Below, one piece after another: positions 39,664 through 46,584 of a DNA stretch of 46,584 nt (position 1 is its first letter; each line of letters opens with the position of its first letter). A program made the translations under genes and the position numbers. The stretch covers positions 1 to 46,584 of the forward strand of contig CAJASX010000044.1 in NCBI GenBank assembly GCA_903944725.1, read 5' to 3'. The notes under the pieces were generated by a model. It was not told the DNA's origin and did no database searches. It was given only the letters and a program-made list of their open reading frames with translations. The stretch comes from an uncultured beta proteobacterium. Its GTDB lineage: Bacteria > Pseudomonadota > Gammaproteobacteria > Burkholderiales > Burkholderiaceae.

Positions 39664-39693
39664 TTGACAAATAGCTTATTGTCTAGCTATTGT
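39664..39693 (+). promoter_or_regulatory. Sigma-70-type promoter of the gntR gene
   Basis: A perfect TTGACA (39664-39669) is followed after 18 bases by TATTGT (39688-39693). The start of transcription would be near 39700, which puts it within the operator palindrome and only a few bases before the first ATG of the regulator. Confidence 0.5.
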
Positions 39694-39713
39694 ATACATA
39701 ATTATGAATACAA
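39690..39713. promoter_or_regulatory. 24-bp palindromic operator candidate between the mutase gene and gntR
   Basis: TTGTAT (39690-39695), A, CATAATTATG (39697-39706), A, ATACAA (39708-39713): 11 of 12 position pairs are complementary, the only break being the A/A pair. It overlaps the -10 of the gntR promoter and the first ATG. TTGTAT/ATACAA half-sites fit operators known for FadR/VanR-type GntR regulators (GTA...TAC core). Binding by the adjacent regulator is inference. Confidence 0.65.
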
Positions 39714-40360
39714 AACTAAATACTAGATCAAAAATGAATACTAGACCCCTTTATGAGGAAGTGGCCGAGCGCCTGCGGACGCAAATCTTTGCCCATGACT
39801 TCCCCCCAGGAAGCTGGCTTGATGAGCAAAGCTTAGCCGAACAGTATGGAATAAGCCGAACCCCAATGAGAGAGGCAATTAAGGTGCTTGCTGCTGAGGG
39901 TTTGATCACAATGAAATTGCGCCGAGGAGCCTACGTAACCGAAGTAAATCAGGCCGACTTAGCGCAAATTTTTACAGTTTTATCACTGCTTGAAAGCGAG
40001 TCTGCCAAAACTGCCGCCCTTTACGCCACTGAAAGTGACCTAAATCGCTTGGATGACTTACATTTGAAGCTTGAAAAGGCTGCAGCCGATCGCGATTTAG
40101 AACAATTCTTTGAAATAAACGTCCGTTTTCATGACCTTTTGCTTGAAATTACGGCCAATCCTTGGATGACAGGGGTGATCGCAGACTTGCGTAAGGTTTT
40201 AAAACTGCAGCGACGCAATTCCCTTGACCAAACTGGGCGCTTACAGAATTCATTGCTAGAGCACCGTGGCATCTTAAAAGCCATTTTGCAGCGCGATGGT
40301 GAATTGGCAGCTAAGGCCATGCGCGAGCATTTGGCACAAGGGCTAGAAGCTAGCCGCTAA
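39704..40360 (+). CDS. GntR-family transcriptional regulator with FCD ligand domain
   Basis: A repressor-type regulator of the FadR subfamily, 218 residues from ATG 39704. The winged helix-turn-helix is at about 15-80 (PLYEEVAERLRTQI, SLAEQYGISRTPMREAIKVLAAEGLI), followed by an all-helical FCD domain with RFHDLLLEITANPWM and EHRGILKAILQRD. It is divergent from the propionyl-CoA operon and probably controls it; the ligand might be an acyl-CoA or organic acid but is unknown. The N-terminus MNTKLNTRSKMNTR contains a duplication: AATACTAGA occurs twice, 18 bases apart. ATG 39734 (residue 11) may be the real start, since the first ATG lies inside the operator and neither has a Shine-Dalgarno. Confidence 0.9.
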   Translation: MNTKLNTRSKMNTRPLYEEVAERLRTQIFAHDFPPGSWLDEQSLAEQYGISRTPMREAIKVLAAEGLITMKLRRGAYVTEVNQADLAQIFTVLSLLESESAKTAALYATESDLNRLDDLHLKLEKAAADRDLEQFFEINVRFHDLLLEITANPWMTGVIADLRKVLKLQRRNSLDQTGRLQNSLLEHRGILKAILQRDGELAAKAMREHLAQGLEASR

Positions 40361-40398
40361 ATTTACGTGCCCTATCTAAAATGCCAAGGCTAAAAAGC

Positions 40399-40740
40399 TT
40401 ATTTTCTGACCACTAAAGGGCCTGGCAAAGAAGCCAAATACGCCGCAAGGTTGCGCATTTGCTTATCTGTTAACCCCTTGGCCTGAGAGCCCATCACGGC
40501 ATTTTTACGACCATAGTTAGCATTGGTTTCTACTTGGTACGAGCGCAGCGCGTAATACAAATAGTCTTCATGTTGACCAGCTAAGCGGGGGTAAGTGGGT
40601 AAAATTGAGGTGTAATAATCTGGGCCATGGCAGCTGGCGCAATTCCGCTCAGCAGCTAATTTTTTGCCGCCCTCTATATCGGCTGCAAAAGCTAAGCCAG
40701 TGCTGGCAAGAAAAAGAACGTAAATGGCAATAAATTTCAT
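40399..40740 (-). CDS. Small class I c-type cytochrome
   Basis: A periplasmic electron carrier of 113 residues. A signal peptide (residues 1-19, cleavage after LAFA) is followed by one haem site CASCH (Cys34, Cys37, His38) and a probable axial Met83 in NAVMGSQA, with the helix TDKQMRNLAAYLASL near the end. It resembles the cytochrome c553-like proteins that occur in pairs. The upstream cytochrome gene ends 20 bases away, so the two are co-transcribed. No oxidase or dehydrogenase gene is adjacent; its electron partner is unknown. Confidence 0.88.
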   Translation of the reverse strand: MKFIAIYVLFLASTGLAFAADIEGGKKLAAERNCASCHGPDYYTSILPTYPRLAGQHEDYLYYALRSYQVETNANYGRKNAVMGSQAKGLTDKQMRNLAAYLASLPGPLVVRK

Positions 40741-40760
40741 AAAAAACCTTTAAATCAAAT

Positions 40761-41150
40761 TCATTTCATGGGATTAATCGGGGAGTTTTTATTTTGAGCG
40801 GCATAGTATTCGCCAATATCGGCCATATCTTGATCAGATAAGCTAGCTGAAATAGCCCGCATTGTGGGGTGCTTACGCTCGCCTTTTTTATAGGCCATTA
40901 AAGAGCTCGAGATATACGCAGCCGATTGGCCACCTATTTTTGGCACGTGATAGACCAAGGGATAATCTGCTCGGTAGTCGGCAATAGCATGACAACCCGA
41001 ACAGAGCCAAACCTTAGCTTTACCTGCTTCAGCCGACCCTTTTAAATCTTGCGCTTGGGCTGAAATACTGAGACCTAAGCAGGCAGTAGAAGCAACTGCC
41101 CAAAAAAGCTTTGCAGAATTAAAGTTGCGAACAAATGATGAATTTTTCAT
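40761..41150 (-). CDS. Small class I c-type cytochrome, partner of the next one
   Basis: A periplasmic cytochrome of 129 residues from ATG 41150. The frame is open to a GTG at 41198, but the later ATG gives a proper signal peptide (KNSSFVRNFNSAK, hydrophobic core, cleavage after AQA at about residue 33). The haem site is CSGCH (Cys50, Cys53, His54) and the likely axial ligand Met97 in HPTMRAI. The ending SDQDMADIGEYYAAQ is typical of cytochrome c4/c553-like domains. It looks like one half of a diheme cytochrome c4, the following gene being the other half. Confidence 0.88.
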   Translation of the reverse strand: MKNSSFVRNFNSAKLFWAVASTACLGLSISAQAQDLKGSAEAGKAKVWLCSGCHAIADYRADYPLVYHVPKIGGQSAAYISSSLMAYKKGERKHPTMRAISASLSDQDMADIGEYYAAQNKNSPINPMK

Positions 41151-41263
41151 AAAAAATGCACAAAGAAGGTTTCGAATTGCTAAGAGTATAGCGGACACGG
41201 CTTGCCCGCTTTGGCAATCCTAGGCAAAATGCATGGAACCGAATCATTCTCAAGAAATACCCT

Positions 41264-41371
41264 ATGAAACCAGCGCAAGCTAGATCCCCAACCGCATTTG
41301 CGGGCCCTGCTACCTATGTAGCTACTGGTGACCTTAAATTAGCGGTTAATGCTGCCTTCAAGTTACAGCGC
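41264..41371 (+). pseudogene. Remnant of a MoxR/CoxD-type AAA+ ATPase gene (N-terminus only)
   Basis: Thirty-six codons survive. The residues GPATYVATGDLKLAVNAAF and then KLQR match the start of MoxR-type ATPases, where they are followed by PLLVKGEPGTGKT (Walker A). Here the match stops right after LQR and the frame continues into unrelated sequence to a stop at 41515. The P-loop and about 240 further residues expected for the family are gone, so the product cannot be functional. With the next fragment it fills most of the 448-base gap 41151-41598. Confidence 0.75.
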
Positions 41372-41538
41372 CTTGGCAAAGCAATCGACGGCGCCGTGAT
41401 CAAGTGTCAGCAACCCAAGACATCATCAATCGATATGCTGCCGATTACAAACTCATTTTTGTTGGTGATGCCACGATGTCGTCCTATGAAATACTTTCTC
41501 CTAGAGGCTCGATAGAATTTGATAACCGTGAATCATGA
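41371..41538 (+). pseudogene. Remnant of a VWA-domain (CoxE-type) protein gene (C-terminal piece)
   Basis: Starting at the base where the MoxR match ends, but in another frame (+2), the translation PWQSNRRRRDQ, then DIINRYAADYKLIFVGDATM and SSYEILSPRGSIEF, matches the C-terminal part of the VWA proteins encoded next to MoxR ATPases (typical pattern NRRR...Y..DYKLIFVGDA.M.PYEI...GGS.E). It ends at TGA 41536-41538, about 50 residues before the usual end. The simplest reading is one internal deletion that joined codon 36 of moxR to the end of the VWA gene, followed by loss of the tail. Confidence 0.75.
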
Positions 41539-41598
41539 TCCGCTTGCTTGCGCTATGCTTACTTACCGCTATCTTGATTAACTCACCTTAAGGTCACC

Positions 41599-42063
41599 AT
41601 GTCTCAGTCTTTAATCGAAGCCCGTTTACAAACACTTGGCATTCAATTGCCGCCAGTTAGTGCCCCTGCTGCTGCCTATGTTATGGCCGTTCAATCTGGT
41701 GCCTTGGTTTTTCTCTCGGGGCATATTGCTAGACGCGCTGGACAGCCTTGGGTAGGTAAGCTTGGCAAAGATATGAATACCGAAACTGGTAAAGCAGCTG
41801 CGCGTGGCGTTGCCATCGATTTAATCGCGACTCTCAAAGCCCAAGTAGGCTCACTCGACCGGGTTAAACGCATTGTGAAGGTAATGGGCCTAGTAAATTC
41901 AACCGAAACCTTTACCGATCAGCATTTGGTCATTAATGGTTGCTCAGAATTACTCTTTGAAGTTTTTGCCCAGGCAGGTCAGCATGCACGTAGCGCCTTT
42001 GGAGTATCCCAAATTCCCTTAGGTGCTTGCGTAGAAATTGAATTGATCGCCGAAATTGAATAG
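41599..42063 (+). CDS. RidA family (YjgF/YER057c/UK114-like) protein
   Basis: RidA proteins hydrolyse reactive enamine/imine intermediates. The 154 residues are of the longer subgroup with an N-terminal helix (SLIEARLQTLGIQLPP). The family pattern is seen in GALVFLSGHIA, VMGLVNSTETFTDQHLVINGCSELLFEVF, and [25 protein letters not shown], which retains the conserved Arg and Glu of active members. A Shine-Dalgarno-like AAGG precedes the ATG. XdhC starts inside the last codons. Substrate unknown. Confidence 0.88.
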   Translation: MSQSLIEARLQTLGIQLPPVSAPAAAYVMAVQSGALVFLSGHIARRAGQPWVGKLGKDMNTETGKAAARGVAIDLIATLKAQVGSLDRVKRIVKVMGLVNSTETFTDQHLVINGCSELLFEVFAQAGQHARSAFGVSQIPLGACVEIELIAEIE

Positions 42064-43030
42064 TACCGATTTAAGTGTTTTAAAAACTGCCGTCGCTTGG
42101 CTGCAGGCGGGTGAGCAAATTGCAATTGCCACAGTAGTGCAAACTTGGGGCTCATCGCCGCGACCAGTTGGATCTTGGCTAGCCATGCGGGCCGATGGCC
42201 AAGTTGCTGGTTCAGTTTCTGGCGGCTGCGTAGAAGATGACCTGATGCGTCGTGTGCAAACTGAAATTCTTACACGGCACACTCCCGAGTTAGTTATTTA
42301 CGGAGTAAGTCAAGCAGAAGCCGCGCGCTTTGGCTTACCCTGTGGTGGTACCTTACGTTTATTAGTTGAGCCCCACCCTAATTTAGAAATTCTAGAAAAT
42401 TTATTAAAATTAATTTCTACTCAACAAATCGTGCGGCGCATATTAAATCTACAGACTGGGGAATCTACCCTAGAGCTGGGCGCGCGTAATGATCTTTTTA
42501 GCTTTACTGCCGAGCGCATGCAAACCTCGTATGGTCCACGCTGGCGCATGATTTTAATTGGGGCGGGGCAGTTGTCACTGTATTTGGCCGACTTTGCCAT
42601 TGCAAATGATTTTGAGGTAATCATGATTGATCCGCGCGATGAATATACATCCGGACTAGAAATGAATCTTGATAAAGCAAACCTCAAGCTGATTAAAAAT
42701 ATGCCGGATGATGCTTTATTAGAGCTAGCGGTTGATCCCCATACGGCAGTTATCGCCCTTACTCATGATCCTAAGCTCGATGATCTAGCATTAATTGAAG
42801 CCTTAAAATCACCAGCATTTTATGTTGGGGCCTTAGGTAGTGTCACGAATAATCAAAACCGCAAAGCGCGCTTACGTGAATTTGATTTAACCCAGGCGCA
42901 GGTCGACCGTTTATTTGGCCCAGTTGGCTTAGCAATTGGGGCGCTTACGCCACCGCAAATTGCTATTTCAATTATGGCGGAAATTATTGCGCTTCAGCAT
43001 GGGGTAGCTGTACCGCTACAGCGCCTTTAA
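42056..43030 (+). CDS. xdhC: XdhC/CoxF-family molybdenum-cofactor maturation protein
   Basis: These proteins bind molybdenum cofactor, favour its sulfuration, and deliver it to xanthine dehydrogenase/CO dehydrogenase-type enzymes. The 324 residues have the XdhC_CoxI domain with SGGCVEDD (Cys58) and GLPCGGTL (Cys96), and a Rossmann-like C-terminal domain ([15 protein letters not shown], 166-180; [15 protein letters not shown] at the end). The start is TTG 42056, eight bases before the ridA stop; no ATG or GTG is available nearby. No dehydrogenase subunit gene is in the window. The last 15 bases overlap the end of parC on the other strand. Confidence 0.88.
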   Translation: MNSTDLSVLKTAVAWLQAGEQIAIATVVQTWGSSPRPVGSWLAMRADGQVAGSVSGGCVEDDLMRRVQTEILTRHTPELVIYGVSQAEAARFGLPCGGTLRLLVEPHPNLEILENLLKLISTQQIVRRILNLQTGESTLELGARNDLFSFTAERMQTSYGPRWRMILIGAGQLSLYLADFAIANDFEVIMIDPRDEYTSGLEMNLDKANLKLIKNMPDDALLELAVDPHTAVIALTHDPKLDDLALIEALKSPAFYVGALGSVTNNQNRKARLREFDLTQAQVDRLFGPVGLAIGALTPPQIAISIMAEIIALQHGVAVPLQRL

Positions 43031-45433
43031 ACGACCCTCTTTTAAGCGGGGATCTAAGTAGTGACCCTTGCGGGCGCGATTGCCAGCAAACGATTTAAGT
43101 GTTTTGCTATCTAAACTACGCTCGGTTGGCTTGCCTCCTCGGCCAATACCAGAATAATTGGCGCCCGTAGGTCCAACGGGTATAGCGGCACTTAAATTTT
43201 CGCTGTCATCAAGGCCCATTAAAATCACTCCCTTACCTCCAGCTGGTAAGCGTTTTAATTCCTCTAATGGAAAAACCAATAAGCGCGCACTAGCCGATAA
43301 GCAGGCAACTTGGCGCATCCCTTCATGCACTTTAACTGCCGATAATGGAGCGTCGCCCCCCGGATGCTTCAGATCGACACCAATAAATGATTTACCCGCC
43401 TTATTGCGCGTGCTCATATCGGCCACATTTGCTAAAAAGCCATTACCTGCAAGCGTAGCCAGCAACACTAAATCATCGGTTTGGCCAGCGTAATAAGCCA
43501 CCATTTGCGAACCTGGGGCTAAATTAACAAAACTAGTTAATGGTGAGCCATCGCCTCGTGCGCCGGGTAACTCGCTAACCGGCACCGTATAAACTCGCCC
43601 ATCACTGCCAAATCCTTGCATCACATCGAGCGTGCTGCATTCGTAAGTTGCGAACAGGGCATCGCCCGCTTTAAATGAAAATTGCTGTTCATCATGCTCA
43701 TGACCTTGGCGCACTCGCACCCACCCTTTTTGCGACACAATAACCGTTACGGGCTCATCAATTACCTTCGTTTCGGCTACTGCCCGCTTATCTTCTTGAA
43801 TTAAAGTACGGCGGGCATCGCCAAACTCTTTGGCATCGGCTTCAATCTCTTTAATGATGCACTTCCTTAAAGTTGCATCGCTTTGTAAGAGGCCTTGCAA
43901 TTCGTCGCGCTCAACTTTTAACTCTTTTAATTCTTGCTCAATCTTGATACCCTCAAGCCGAGCCAATTGGCGTAAGCGTATTTCAAGAATATCCTCAGCC
44001 TGCCGCTCACTTAATTTAAAGGCCTTAATTAAATCGGCTTTAGGCTCATCACTTTTACGAATAATTTTAATAACCTGATCAATATTAAGAAGGATAATGC
44101 GGCGCCCTTCTAATATATGCATCCGCTCTTTAACTTTCGTAAGTCGATGGGCCGTGCGGCGAGTAACTGTTTGCACGCGAAAATCGAGCCACTCTTGCAA
44201 AATCTCGCGCAAGCCTTTTTGGCGCGGGCGACCATCATTACCAATCATTACCAAATTAATTGGGGCATTCGATTCAAGTGAGGTTTGCGAGAGCAGTAAA
44301 TTAGCAAATTCATTGACATCAATATTTTTACTTTTAGGCTCAAACACCAAACGCACAGCCGCATCTTTACTTGATTCATCACGCACCCCGTCTAACATAC
44401 TCAAAATAGTTTGGCGCGAATTAATTTGGTCGGTGCTTAAAGCCTTTTTGCCAATTTTCACTTTTGGATTCGTTAGCTCTTCAATTTCTTGCAAAACCCG
44501 TTGGCTTGAAGTGGCAGGTGGTAACTCATTGACCACAATTTGCCACTGACCTCGAGCCATTTCTTCAACACTCCAGCGCGCTCGCACCTTTAAGCTACCC
44601 CGACCAGTTTCATAAACTTGGGCAATTTCGGCGGCAGGAGAAATAATTTGGCCGCCACCTGGAAAATCAGGCCCAGGCAGTAAGCTTAATAAATTAGCGG
44701 TGGTTAATTTTGGCGACTTCATCAAGGCAATTGCCGCGCTCGCCACCTCTCGTAAATTATGTGCAGGAATTTCGGTAGCCATGCCAACGGCAATGCCAGA
44801 TGCGCCATTTAGCAAAACAAAGGGTAAACGTGCTGGCAGCATTTTAGGTTCTATAAATGAGCCGTCGTAGTTAGGCGCGAAATCGACGGTACCCTCATCA
44901 ATTTCACTTAACAAAAGGTTGGCAATTTTAGTTAAGCGCGCCTCGGTGTAGCGCATAGCTGCAGCGCCATCACCATCACGTGAGCCAAAATTGCCTTGAC
45001 CATCAATTAAGGGGTAACGCAAAGAAAAACTTTGTGCTAAACGCACCAGGGCATCATAAGCAGATTGATCGCCATGGGGATGAAACTTGCCTAACACATC
45101 GCCAACAACGCGCGCGCTTTTCACTGGCTTCGCATCGGCCCGTAACCCCATTTCGCTCATTGAAAATAAAATACGGCGCTGTACAGGTTTTTGTCCATCG
45201 GCAACTTCTGGCAACGCCCTGCCTTTAACAACGCTAATTGCGTATTCAAGATAAGCTTGCTCGGCATAAACCGCCAAGGTTAAATGATCATCACCCTCAT
45301 CGCCTTGTTTGCTACCGAAAGATTTATTCGGGCGTCTTGAGCCATTAGATTCAGTTAACACCTCAATCTCATCGAATAAATCGGCCTGCGCTTTTTTAAG
45401 CGGCGCCTTCTTGCTGGGTTTCTTACTGGCCAT
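43016..45433 (-). CDS. parC: DNA topoisomerase IV subunit A
   Basis: ParC cuts and rejoins DNA to unlink replicated chromosomes. The 805 residues show the GyrA/ParC core: [39 protein letters not shown] and the active tyrosine Tyr162 in [10 protein letters not shown]. The first 50 residues are a Lys/Ser-rich lead. ParC rather than GyrA is indicated by the adjacent parE and the short C-terminal domain. At the position equivalent to E. coli Ser80 it has Gln123, as I recall for other betaproteobacterial ParC. The ATG overlaps the parE TAA by one base. Confidence 0.95.
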   Translation of the reverse strand: MASKKPSKKAPLKKAQADLFDEIEVLTESNGSRRPNKSFGSKQGDEGDDHLTLAVYAEQAYLEYAISVVKGRALPEVADGQKPVQRRILFSMSEMGLRADAKPVKSARVVGDVLGKFHPHGDQSAYDALVRLAQSFSLRYPLIDGQGNFGSRDGDGAAAMRYTEARLTKIANLLLSEIDEGTVDFAPNYDGSFIEPKMLPARLPFVLLNGASGIAVGMATEIPAHNLREVASAAIALMKSPKLTTANLLSLLPGPDFPGGGQIISPAAEIAQVYETGRGSLKVRARWSVEEMARGQWQIVVNELPPATSSQRVLQEIEELTNPKVKIGKKALSTDQINSRQTILSMLDGVRDESSKDAAVRLVFEPKSKNIDVNEFANLLLSQTSLESNAPINLVMIGNDGRPRQKGLREILQEWLDFRVQTVTRRTAHRLTKVKERMHILEGRRIILLNIDQVIKIIRKSDEPKADLIKAFKLSERQAEDILEIRLRQLARLEGIKIEQELKELKVERDELQGLLQSDATLRKCIIKEIEADAKEFGDARRTLIQEDKRAVAETKVIDEPVTVIVSQKGWVRVRQGHEHDEQQFSFKAGDALFATYECSTLDVMQGFGSDGRVYTVPVSELPGARGDGSPLTSFVNLAPGSQMVAYYAGQTDDLVLLATLAGNGFLANVADMSTRNKAGKSFIGVDLKHPGGDAPLSAVKVHEGMRQVACLSASARLLVFPLEELKRLPAGGKGVILMGLDDSENLSAAIPVGPTGANYSGIGRGGKPTERSLDSKTLKSFAGNRARKGHYLDPRLKEGRLKAL

Positions 45434-46584
45434 TAAATATCCGCCTCAACTTCATTACCACGATCTTCTAACCAGTCGCGTCTAGCTGCCGATTCTGTTT
45501 TACCCATTAACATATCCATCGTCTTACAGGTATCTAGAGCACTCAACTGGCCCAAAATTACTGGCAATAAACGTCGAGTATCAGGGTTTAGTGTGGTATC
45601 CCATAATTGTTCTGCACTCATTTCGCCTAAACCTTTAAACCGTGATATTTGCCAAGCCGCTTCACGCACGCCATCTTTACGCAATTTATCTTCAATTGCA
45701 ATTAATTCGCTGCTATCAAGGGCATAAATTTTTTGCGCTGGTTTTTTGCCACGCGCCGGAGCATCAACCCGAAATAAGGGTGGGCGAGCAATATAAATAT
45801 GGCCTAAATCAATTAGGCGCGGAAAGTGCTTATAAAACAAGGTTAGTAATAGCACCTGAATATGTGAACCATCAACATCGGCATCAGATAAAATGCAGAT
45901 CTTGCCGTAACGTAAGTTAGATAAATCGGGATCATCGTTAGTGCCATGCGGATCAACCCCAATGGCAACCGCAATATCATGAATTTCATTATTAGCAAAT
46001 AAGCGATCGCGTTCAGCTTCCCAAGTATTAAGTACTTTGCCGCGTAAAGGTAAGATAGCTTGATACTCTTTATTGCGGCCCATTTTGGCAGAACCACCAG
46101 CTGAGTCGCCTTCAACCAAAAAGATTTCGTTAAGCGCAGTGTCTTCGCTTTCGCAATCAGTTAGTTTGCCAGGCAAAATTGCCACACCCGACGACTTTTT
46201 TTTCTCAACCTTCTGCCCTGCTCTAGTACGGGCTTGCGCCTGCTTAATCACTAACTCTGCCAAGGTACGCCCATAATCAACGTGTTGATTGAGCCACAAC
46301 TCAAGCGCCGACTTTACATACACTGAAACTAAGCGCACGGCATCACGCGAATTTAAGCGCTCTTTAATTTGCCCTTGAAATTGAGGGTCTAGCACCTTAG
46401 CTGACAAAATAAATGAAGCGCGGGCAAAGACATCTTCTGGCATCAGTTTCACCCCCTTGGGTTGCAAAGAATGCATTTCAATAAAACCCTTAACTGCATT
46501 AAAGAGGCCTTCGCGCAAACCACTTTCATGAGTTCCTCCCGCAGGGGTAGGAATTAAATTGACATAACTTTCACGAACTGGTGG
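45433..46584 (-). CDS. parE: DNA topoisomerase IV subunit B, 5' end outside the window
   Basis: ParE is the ATPase subunit of topoisomerase IV. Only the C-terminal 383 residues are visible; the frame continues beyond 46584 with [20 protein letters not shown], so the internal codon at 46518 is not the start. Present: the end of the transducer domain ([20 protein letters not shown]), the TOPRIM motifs [16 protein letters not shown] and [17 protein letters not shown], and the tail [28 protein letters not shown] and the link to parC favour ParE over GyrB. The ATPase domain lies outside. Confidence 0.94.
   Translation of the reverse strand, partial: PPVRESYVNLIPTPAGGTHESGLREGLFNAVKGFIEMHSLQPKGVKLMPEDVFARASFILSAKVLDPQFQGQIKERLNSRDAVRLVSVYVKSALELWLNQHVDYGRTLAELVIKQAQARTRAGQKVEKKKSSGVAILPGKLTDCESEDTALNEIFLVEGDSAGGSAKMGRNKEYQAILPLRGKVLNTWEAERDRLFANNEIHDIAVAIGVDPHGTNDDPDLSNLRYGKICILSDADVDGSHIQVLLLTLFYKHFPRLIDLGHIYIARPPLFRVDAPARGKKPAQKIYALDSSELIAIEDKLRKDGVREAAWQISRFKGLGEMSAEQLWDTTLNPDTRRLLPVILGQLSALDTCKTMDMLMGKTESAARRDWLEDRGNEVEADI

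Noticed and set aside
39608..39703. Cobalamin riboswitch upstream of the B12-dependent mutase
   Set aside because: The gap is only 96 bases, too short, and no B12-box-like sequence is present; the mutase is a B12 user, not a B12 synthesis or transport gene.
40361..40403. Bidirectional terminator between gntR and the cytochrome gene
   Set aside because: AGGCT/AGCTT can form a 5-bp stem with one wobble followed by ATTTTC, too weak to call.
41264..41515. 83-codon open frame as an intact small gene
   Set aside because: Only the first 36 codons resemble anything (MoxR N-terminus); the rest is out of frame with a better match to a VWA protein. Treated as two gene remnants.
44980..45180. Gln123 of ParC as an acquired quinolone-resistance change
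   Set aside because: HPHGDQS is, as far as I recall, the normal betaproteobacterial ParC sequence, so it is lineage-typical rather than a mutation.
1..46584. Prophage, insertion sequence, CRISPR array or defence island
   Set aside because: No transposase, integrase, phage or Cas-like protein and no regularly spaced repeats were seen; nearly every base belongs to recognisable conserved genes.
46519..46584. Start of parE at 46518
   Set aside because: The same frame continues upstream with conserved ParE sequence ([17 protein letters not shown]) to the window edge, so that codon is internal.

Overview
The window looks like a chromosomal segment of a freshwater betaproteobacterium of the Burkholderiaceae, most like Polynucleobacter. 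The grounds are a GC content in the mid-40s by eye, a class I polyhydroxybutyrate (PHB) cluster with phaR, the chain tRNA-Leu / tig / clpP / clpX / lon / tRNA-Val / ppiD, the divergent alr and lplT pair, and protein sequences with a betaproteobacterial character. Gene density is very high and there is no phage, insertion sequence, CRISPR array or rRNA operon. The only stretch above 300 bases without an intact gene (41151-41598) holds the wreck of two genes.

Layout. 1-5050 (minus): a truncated spermidine-synthase-like gene, purL, and a YbbA-type ABC ATPase, with tesA divergent from the ATPase. 5753-13628 (minus): protein quality control, with a PpiD-like protein that lacks its isomerase domain, tRNA-Val, lon behind a heat-shock-like promoter, clpX, clpP, trigger factor and tRNA-Leu. 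13688-19449: ispF and ispD (isoprenoid precursors) on minus, divergent from mfd and serB on plus. 19451-25128 (minus): PHB metabolism (phaC, phaB, phaR, a BktB-like thiolase) with rimO inside the cluster. 25228-30446: pgeF and rluD, divergent from bamD; then alr, divergent from lplT. 30456-39607 (minus): one long run of closely spaced genes starting with methylmalonyl-CoA mutase, meaB, propionyl-CoA carboxylase beta and alpha and an epimerase candidate, and continuing into tsaB, rimI and a small UDG/HolD-like protein. A GntR regulator faces this run across a 96-base gap that contains a near-perfect 24-bp palindrome. 40399-43030: two small c-type cytochromes, remnants of a moxR and a VWA (coxE-type) gene, a RidA-family protein and an xdhC/coxF-type gene. 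43016-46584 (minus): parC and the 3' part of parE.

How the parts work together. The propionyl-CoA genes form a complete route from propionyl-CoA to succinyl-CoA if the VOC protein is the epimerase. BktB, PhaB and PhaC make PHB (and possibly longer monomers), and PhaR is the likely repressor. Trigger factor, ClpXP and Lon form a folding and proteolysis block.

The observations most worth a second look are the degenerate uracil-DNA-glycosylase-like protein beside rimI, which looks like a DNA polymerase III psi subunit (HolD); the GntR operator palindrome; the moxR/coxE ghost beside an orphan xdhC; the 12-bp inverted repeat embracing tRNA-Leu; the PpiD without a parvulin domain; and the sigma-32-like promoter of lon. 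I found no clearly new multi-gene system; most of the window is conserved housekeeping DNA.
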